Positions 6,429 to 10,386 of a stretch of 10,386 bases of DNA are shown in pieces. Origin of the DNA: an uncultured Clostridia bacterium (GTDB lineage Bacteria; Bacillota; Clostridia; TANB77; CAG-508); NCBI GenBank assembly GCA_944386315.1, contig CALXAS010000047.1, forward strand, positions 1 to 10,386, in the 5' to 3' direction. Numbering within the stretch: the first letter of the stretch is position 1; each line of letters starts with the position of its first letter. Under the pieces are notes generated by a model, which was given only the letters and a program-made list of their open reading frames with translations, had not been told where the DNA came from and did no database searches. A program made the translations under genes and the position numbers.

Positions 6429-9078
6429 ATCTTTTCAAAAGGATTGTAGCAATATATTTCAAAATAAGGAGTATATATCTATGCAAGAATTGAAGAAAAA
6501 AATGCAAATATATGCACCTTATTACCAAACTTGTAAAAACAAGCCAGAAACAGTAATACAAGAGTCAGCTACGGTAAATCAAGAAGAATTGCAAAGTTTT
6601 ATAAAAGAAATGGAACAAATACCAGAAAAAGTGGAAGCACATAACCATAGATTTATAGAAGAGCAATTGCAAGTGCTAAAACCCTATTTTGACAATATTT
6701 TAAAGGAAATAGACCCCAATATTATGCTAGACGAAGAACAAAGAAGAGCGGTTTTAACAGATGAGAAATATTGCCTTTTAATAGCGGGAGCAGGTGCGGG
6801 AAAAACCACTACAATGGCAGCAAAGGTAAGATATTTAGTAGAAAAGAAACATATCAGGCCAGAAGAGATTATTGTTATTTCATATACCAATAAAGCGATT
6901 AATGAATTAAAAGATAGAATTAATAAAAAGCTAGATATTCCAGCTAAAATTATTACATTTCATGCATTTGGTTATGAAATTATTAAACAATTTTATGACC
7001 AAACGCCAGAAGTAAACTTTTCTTCCTATAGAATTATATTAGAGATGCTGGAAAAAACAATTTTTGAAGATAAACAATTGATGAAAAATGTGGTGCTTTT
7101 TTTAGGATATTATTTAAATATACCAGTAGAAGCATGGAATTTTCGAAATTTAGAAGAGTATCATAAATTTAAGGCAATGCAAGATTACTCTACTTTGAAA
7201 AGTAATTTAGGAGAATATATACAAACAATAGAACTTGCTAGAAGTAAAAGTAAGAGAACCATTACAGGAGAATATTTAAGGTCCATGCAAGAAGTAGAAA
7301 TAGCCAATTTCCTATACTTAAATGGAATAGAGTACGAGTATGAAAAAGTATATGGGGCTACTTTGGGAAAATCACGTAAACAATATACGCCAGATTTTTA
7401 TATCAAACAAGGAGAAAACGAAGCTTATATTGAGCATTTTGGGATTCATGAAAATAAAACTAGCCATTTATATAATGCAAAAGAATTAGCTAGATATATC
7501 CAAAATATTGCACAAAAAGAAGTGTTACACTTTGCCAGAAAAACCACTTTAATAGAAACTTGGGGTGCTTATAACGATGGAAGAACTTTAAGAGAACATT
7601 TAAAAGAAGAATTAGAAAAGCATGGTTTTATCTTAAAACCACGCGAAGAAAAAGAAGTATATCAAAAAATAGTAACGACAGGAAAAGACAAATATGTTTA
7701 TAAATTTATTGAATTTTTAATGACATTTATCGAGCATTATAAAACAATGGGATATGATAGTAATGGATTTGAAATCCTGCGTAAAAGAACAGATAATGCA
7801 AGGACACTTTTGTTCTTAGAAATTGCACAAAAAGTATATACACATTACCAAGAAACATTAAAGAAGAATAATCAAATAGATTATGCAGATATGATAAATG
7901 AAGGAATATTTTATCTTTCTGAAATAGAAAGACAGGGAATAAAATTACCTTACCAGTATATTATTATAGACGAATTTCAAGACATAGCAAGACAAAGATT
8001 TGATTTTACAAAAAAATTATCACAAGTTTCTGATGCAAAAGTAGTAGCAGTAGGTGACGATTGGCAATCTATTTTTGCTTTTGCGGGTTCGGATATTACT
8101 TTATTTACAAAGTTTTTAGAATTAATGGGTTCTGGAAAAGAACTGCAAATTACGCATACCTATAGAAATTCGCAGGAGTTAATTGATATAGCAGGAGATT
8201 TTATACAAAAGAATCAATCGCAAATAAAAAAGAAATTAATTTCTAATAAACATTTGCAAAATCCTATTATGATAGAAACATATGATGATGCGAATGGTTT
8301 TTATGCCAATTTAGCGGATTGCATAGAGAATATCATAGAGAAAATTATAAAAGAATTTGGAATGCAATCTTCTATTTTGCTAATAGGAAGATACAATTTT
8401 GACCTTCACAAATTAGAAAAAACAGGGAAATTTGAAGATTTAAAAAGAGGAAATAAAGTAAAGAGTATCAAATTTCCACAGGCAAATTTATCCTTTTTAA
8501 CAGCACATAGTTCTAAAGGATTAGGCTATGACAATGTAATTATTTTAAATATGTTAGAGACGAAATTTGGTTTTCCTTCTCAAGTAGAAGAAGACCCTAT
8601 TATGAAATTAGTGATACAAGAAGATAATCAAATACCATTTGCAGAAGAAAGAAGACTGCTATATGTAGCATTAACAAGAACGAAAAATAGGGTATATATT
8701 GCTACTCCTCTTAATAGACCGTCTAGGTTTGTGATAGAATTAATAGAAAATTATCACCTAGCTTATGAAGGACTTTTAAATAAAACAGTGGTAAATTATT
8801 ATGAACTAAAATGCCCTGTATGTGGTAGACCGCTGAAATACGAGGTAAATAAAACCTATGGCTTACCTCTTTATATTTGTACAAATGAACCAGAAGTGTG
8901 TGATTTTATGACTAATAGTAAAGAATGTAGAAAAGATATTTTTAAATGTGATGTTTGCAAAGATGGCTATATGATAGTAAAGAAAAAGTTGGATAAAGAA
9001 GAATATTTCTATGGTTGTACGAATTATAACAATGGAGAGGGATGCAAACATATCATAAATTTCTGGGAAGAATATTAA
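6406..9078 (+). CDS. UvrD/Rep-family (SF1A) DNA helicase with PD-(D/E)XK-like insertion and two C-terminal zinc ribbons
   Basis: This 890-residue protein has a full set of superfamily 1 helicase motifs: Q-motif LDEEQRRAV (108-116), Walker A AGAGAGKTTT (127-136), Ia YTNKAINEL (160-168), Ib TFHAFGYE (184-191), Walker B IIIDEFQDI (519-527), III VGDDWQSIFAFAGSD (549-563), IV THTYRNSQEL (583-592), V TAHSSKGLGYDNVII (699-713) and VI EERRLLYVALTRTKNR (747-762). It should unwind or translocate on DNA using ATP. Between Ib and Walker B, residues 295-388 look like a PD-(D/E)XK nuclease fold: E296/E298, PDF (329-331) and YIEHFG (341-346), where His replaces the usual lysine. The C-terminus has two topoisomerase-type zinc ribbons: C803/C806/C825/C832 and C848/C851/C871/C880. 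The first 100 residues are helical and unassigned. TGGAG precedes the ATG by 7 bases. Role: repair or recombination, possibly defence; not resolved. Confidence 0.92.
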   Translation: MDIKNVILSFQKDCSNIFQNKEYISMQELKKKMQIYAPYYQTCKNKPETVIQESATVNQEELQSFIKEMEQIPEKVEAHNHRFIEEQLQVLKPYFDNILKEIDPNIMLDEEQRRAVLTDEKYCLLIAGAGAGKTTTMAAKVRYLVEKKHIRPEEIIVISYTNKAINELKDRINKKLDIPAKIITFHAFGYEIIKQFYDQTPEVNFSSYRIILEMLEKTIFEDKQLMKNVVLFLGYYLNIPVEAWNFRNLEEYHKFKAMQDYSTLKSNLGEYIQTIELARSKSKRTITGEYLRSMQEVEIANFLYLNGIEYEYEKVYGATLGKSRKQYTPDFYIKQGENEAYIEHFGIHENKTSHLYNAKELARYIQNIAQKEVLHFARKTTLIETWGAYNDGRTLREHLKEELEKHGFILKPREEKEVYQKIVTTGKDKYVYKFIEFLMTFIEHYKTMGYDSNGFEILRKRTDNARTLLFLEIAQKVYTHYQETLKKNNQIDYADMINEGIFYLSEIERQGIKLPYQYIIIDEFQDIARQRFDFTKKLSQVSDAKVVAVGDDWQSIFAFAGSDITLFTKFLELMGSGKELQITHTYRNSQELIDIAGDFIQKNQSQIKKKLISNKHLQNPIMIETYDDANGFYANLADCIENIIEKIIKEFGMQSSILLIGRYNFDLHKLEKTGKFEDLKRGNKVKSIKFPQANLSFLTAHSSKGLGYDNVIILNMLETKFGFPSQVEEDPIMKLVIQEDNQIPFAEERRLLYVALTRTKNRVYIATPLNRPSRFVIELIENYHLAYEGLLNKTVVNYYELKCPVCGRPLKYEVNKTYGLPLYICTNEPEVCDFMTNSKECRKDIFKCDVCKDGYMIVKKKLDKEEYFYGCTNYNNGEGCKHIINFWEEY

Positions 9079-9109
9079 TAGAAAAGGATAGAATACAGAG
9101 GTGATGTAA

Positions 9110-9286
9110 ATGGCAGTAACAATTAGAAAACTAGAAAGAATAAGAAGAGATGGTCTTAAAGCTTTAAAAGAAAAATTAGGCGTTGAAGGTATGATAAATT
9201 TTATTCAAATGTATAGTGATGGAAAAGGTGATTATACAGAAGAAAGAAGAAAAATTTTAAAAGATTTAAATAAAGAAGATTTATAG
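9110..9286 (+). CDS. Small basic conserved-looking protein of 58 residues, unknown function
   Basis: The reading frame starts at ATG 9110 and ends at TAG 9286. It has AGAGGTGAT upstream at suitable spacing. It begins 31 bases after the helicase stop on the same strand and is followed by a strong terminator, so it is probably the last gene of the helicase transcript. The protein starts MAVTIRKLERIRRDGLKALK, is rich in Lys and Arg, and contains GVEGMINFIQMYSDGKGDYT (24-43) followed by EERRK. From memory, small proteins with a FIQ-x-Y-x2-G-x-GDYT-x-ER pattern recur in bacteria, sometimes near toxin-antitoxin genes. I cannot confirm that, and no toxin partner is visible here. There are no membrane segments or cysteines. 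The function is unknown. Confidence 0.75.
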   Translation: MAVTIRKLERIRRDGLKALKEKLGVEGMINFIQMYSDGKGDYTEERRKILKDLNKEDL

Positions 9287-9320
9287 AATTTTCTAAGGGA
9301 AGAATTGAATTAATCTAATA

Positions 9321-9362
9321 AAAAATCTATTCTCAAAAAGGAGAGTAGATTTTTTATTTTTT
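9321..9362 (+). terminator. Strong intrinsic terminator after the helicase/small-protein unit
   Basis: A 14-pair stem (9321-9334 with 9341-9354, one G-U pair) encloses a 6-base loop and runs into a long T-rich tail. It lies 34 bases after the stop of the 58-residue gene and closes the plus-strand unit. The A-rich left side lets it work weakly in the other direction too, but no gene faces it from the right. Confidence 0.88.
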
Positions 9363-9476
9363 GCAACTAATATATAAAACCAACAAGAGTAAAATAAAGA
9401 TATATTTAAAAAGTTCTAATACTAAAAATATGAGAATACAATTAAACAAAAGTATACACACTGGAGGTTTTCATAT
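9363..9476. other. AT-rich intergenic stretch before the SpoIIID-like gene
   Basis: This stretch separates the terminator from the SpoIIID-like start. It holds the ribosome site GGAGG (9463-9467). It also contains AATACAAT (9435-9442), one base off the CATACAAT-like -10 used by sporulation sigma-E. No -35 with proper sigma-E spacing is visible, so the promoter is unassigned. No hairpin, repeat or RNA gene was seen. Confidence 0.4.
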
Positions 9477-9716
9477 ATGAAGGGTGTTTCTATAGAACAG
9501 CGTGCTGTGGATTTGGCACATTATATTATAGATTCAAAAGATACAGTGAGGGGAGCAGCTAAAAAATTCGGTGTTTCTAAATCAACCGTACACACCGAAG
9601 TAACATTCCAGAACGGTAGAAATAAATTACCTATAATTCCAGAAAGTATTGAAATTAAAAAGGTTTTCTTAGCAGAGAAGAATCCAGTTGTTAGGTTAGG
9701 ATTATTAATTAAATAA
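9477..9716 (+). CDS. SpoIIID-like sporulation transcription regulator with aberrant C-terminus
   Basis: This small DNA-binding protein of 79 residues resembles SpoIIID, which tunes sigma-E genes in the mother cell during sporulation. Residues 5-43 fit well: SIEQRAVDLAHYIIDSKDTV (5-24) and the helix-turn-helix AAKKFGVSKSTVHTEVT (27-43), where AKxFGVSKSTVHKDxT is the family hallmark. After residue 43 the match weakens. The expected TERLP segment is replaced by TFQNGRNKLP, then IEIKKVFLAEKN (58-69) roughly follows the family. The end is VVRLGLLIK where SpoIIID has an RH-x-RGG-x-AT basic tail needed for DNA binding in Bacillus. It is therefore a divergent paralogue or a decaying copy. The start has GGAGG with 9 bases of spacing. 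A terminator follows directly, so it is monocistronic. Confidence 0.75.
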   Translation: MKGVSIEQRAVDLAHYIIDSKDTVRGAAKKFGVSKSTVHTEVTFQNGRNKLPIIPESIEIKKVFLAEKNPVVRLGLLIK

Positions 9717-9729
9717 GAAATATAAATGT

Positions 9730-9766
9730 AAGTCTTAAAAGTAAAATTTTAGGACTTTATTTTTTT
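9730..9766 (+). terminator. Intrinsic terminator of the SpoIIID-like gene
   Basis: AAGTCTTAAAA (9730-9740) pairs with TTTTAGGACTT (9747-9757) through an 11-pair stem with one G-U pair and a 6-base loop. It is followed by TAT and a run of T. It begins 14 bases after the stop codon. Confidence 0.85.
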
Positions 9767-9832
9767 GACCTAAAATTATACTAAAAGCAATTTTAAAAGC
9801 CATAAAATCGAACTTGGTGCGAATAAAAAATG

Positions 9833-9840
9833 AAAGGAGG
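9833..9840 (+). promoter_or_regulatory. Ribosome site that fixes the start of the winged-helix gene
   Basis: AAAGGAGG stands 7 bases before the ATG at 9848. An in-frame ATG at 9830 overlaps this site and has no ribosome site of its own, so the downstream ATG is the real start. Confidence 0.85.
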
Positions 9841-9847
9841 GTATGCA

Positions 9848-10375
9848 ATGCAAAAGTTAAAAGGATTTTGGATACCAGCAGAAATTTTATTAAATAAAGA
9901 TTTATCAGATAAAGAGAAAATAATATTGTCAATGATTTTATACTTGAGCGAAGAAAAAGGAAATTGCTTTGCAAGTAATAAATATATTGCAAGTATTGTA
10001 AATGTAACACCTGAAAGAGTATCTAAAATTATAAGATCATTAAAAGATAAAGGATATGTAAAAGTTAAATTAAAGTACAAAATAGATAGCAAAGAAATAG
10101 AAGAAAGACAAATTACACCTATAGTCGAAAATATCAATAGGTATAGTGAAAAAGTTCAAGAGGGTATAGATAATAATAACTATTCAGATAGTGAAAAACG
10201 ACCATACCCTATAGGTAAAAACAACAAAGATATAATAAATAATATAAAAAATAAAAATAACTATAATAATGGGGCATTTATTAAGAAAAATAGTAAGGCA
10301 AACTTTGAACAGCGAGATTATACTGGCTTTGACTTTACTAAATTATATGCAAATGCAAGTAGCTTTTGTATATAG
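9848..10375 (+). CDS. Winged-helix (HTH_36-like) protein of phage/integrative-element replication type
   Basis: This 175-residue protein starts MQKLKGFWIPAEILLNKDLS and then has DKEKIILSMILYLSEEKGNC and FASNKYIASIVNVTPERVSK (21-60). The latter is the winged helix-turn-helix seen in DNA-binding proteins encoded in replication modules of phages, plasmids and integrative elements of Firmicutes. After the wing (to about residue 90) comes a long, Asn/Lys-rich, low-complexity linker (about 95-148). A short terminal motif follows, NFEQRDYTGFDFTKLYANA (152-170), a typical end for such proteins. The last residues SSFCI are odd and may mark a recombination joint or slight decay. It probably initiates or organises replication of an element, or regulates it. 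No other element genes are in view, because the window ends 11 bases later. The Asn-rich linker uses very AT-rich codons. Confidence 0.8.
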   Translation: MQKLKGFWIPAEILLNKDLSDKEKIILSMILYLSEEKGNCFASNKYIASIVNVTPERVSKIIRSLKDKGYVKVKLKYKIDSKEIEERQITPIVENINRYSEKVQEGIDNNNYSDSEKRPYPIGKNNKDIINNIKNKNNYNNGAFIKKNSKANFEQRDYTGFDFTKLYANASSFCI

Positions 10376-10386
10376 AAAATCAGTTA

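Noticed and set aside
9414..9442. Sigma-E type promoter before the SpoIIID-like gene
   Set aside because: AATACAAT fits the -10 except for its first base, but no ATA-containing -35 lies at the right distance.
9809..9822. LexA-like box CGAACTTGGTGCGA before the winged-helix gene
   Set aside because: Only the left half fits CGAAC-N4-GTTCG; the right half does not match at the proper spacing.
9830..9847. Upstream ATG for the winged-helix gene, adding six residues
   Set aside because: This ATG overlaps the AAAGGAGG ribosome site and has none of its own; the ATG at 9848 is correctly spaced.
9735..10137. Two overlapping minus-strand open frames opposite the winged-helix gene
   Set aside because: They are antisense to a gene with a clear ribosome site and recognisable domain; their Leu/Ile/Phe-rich translation is what AT-rich antisense DNA gives.
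1..10386. CRISPR array, tRNA, rRNA or insertion sequence
   Set aside because: I saw no regularly spaced repeats, no cloverleaf-like or rRNA-like segments and no transposase motifs on either strand; reading by eye could miss a weak case.

Overview
The window is AT-rich chromosomal DNA from a Gram-positive, probably spore-forming anaerobe of the Clostridia (Lachnospirales-like is my best guess). This rests on purine-rich GGAGG ribosome sites before nearly every gene, a clostridial-type pyruvate formate-lyase, a SpoIIID-like sporulation regulator, and a radical-SAM/DUF4130 DNA-repair pair common in Clostridia. The species cannot be named from sequence alone.

Left block (1-3749, all minus strand). 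The 5' third of pflB runs off the left edge. Upstream of it are two small paralogous XRE-type repressor-like genes, each with its own extended -10 promoter and a shared near-palindromic motif at the -35, which suggests auto- or cross-regulation. Further upstream is a two-gene operon of a radical SAM protein with a C-terminal helix-hairpin-helix (TIGR03916-like) and its usual partner (TIGR03915/DUF4130-like). It is driven by a near-consensus TTGACT-N17-TATACT promoter.

Middle block (3898-9286, plus strand). A near-consensus promoter, divergent from the repair operon, drives a 794-residue CtpE-like P-type cation ATPase. It is followed by an 890-residue UvrD/Rep-type helicase that carries an inserted PD-(D/E)XK-like domain and two C-terminal topoisomerase-type zinc ribbons. 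A 58-residue basic protein follows 31 bases downstream, and a strong intrinsic terminator closes the unit. An extended -10 promoter inside the end of the ATPase gene probably gives the helicase independent expression.

Right block (9363-10386, plus strand). A SpoIIID-like gene has an intact helix-turn-helix, but its C-terminus lacks the usual basic tail; it is followed by its own terminator. Next comes a winged-helix protein of the kind found in phage and integrative-element replication modules. This end looks like accessory DNA or the edge of a decayed mobile element.

I see no rRNA, tRNA, CRISPR array, insertion sequence or recognisable riboswitch. No clearly new defence system is evident. 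The most interesting items are the helicase plus small protein, the UDG-free radical-SAM repair pair, the shared operator of the paralogous regulators, and the altered SpoIIID.
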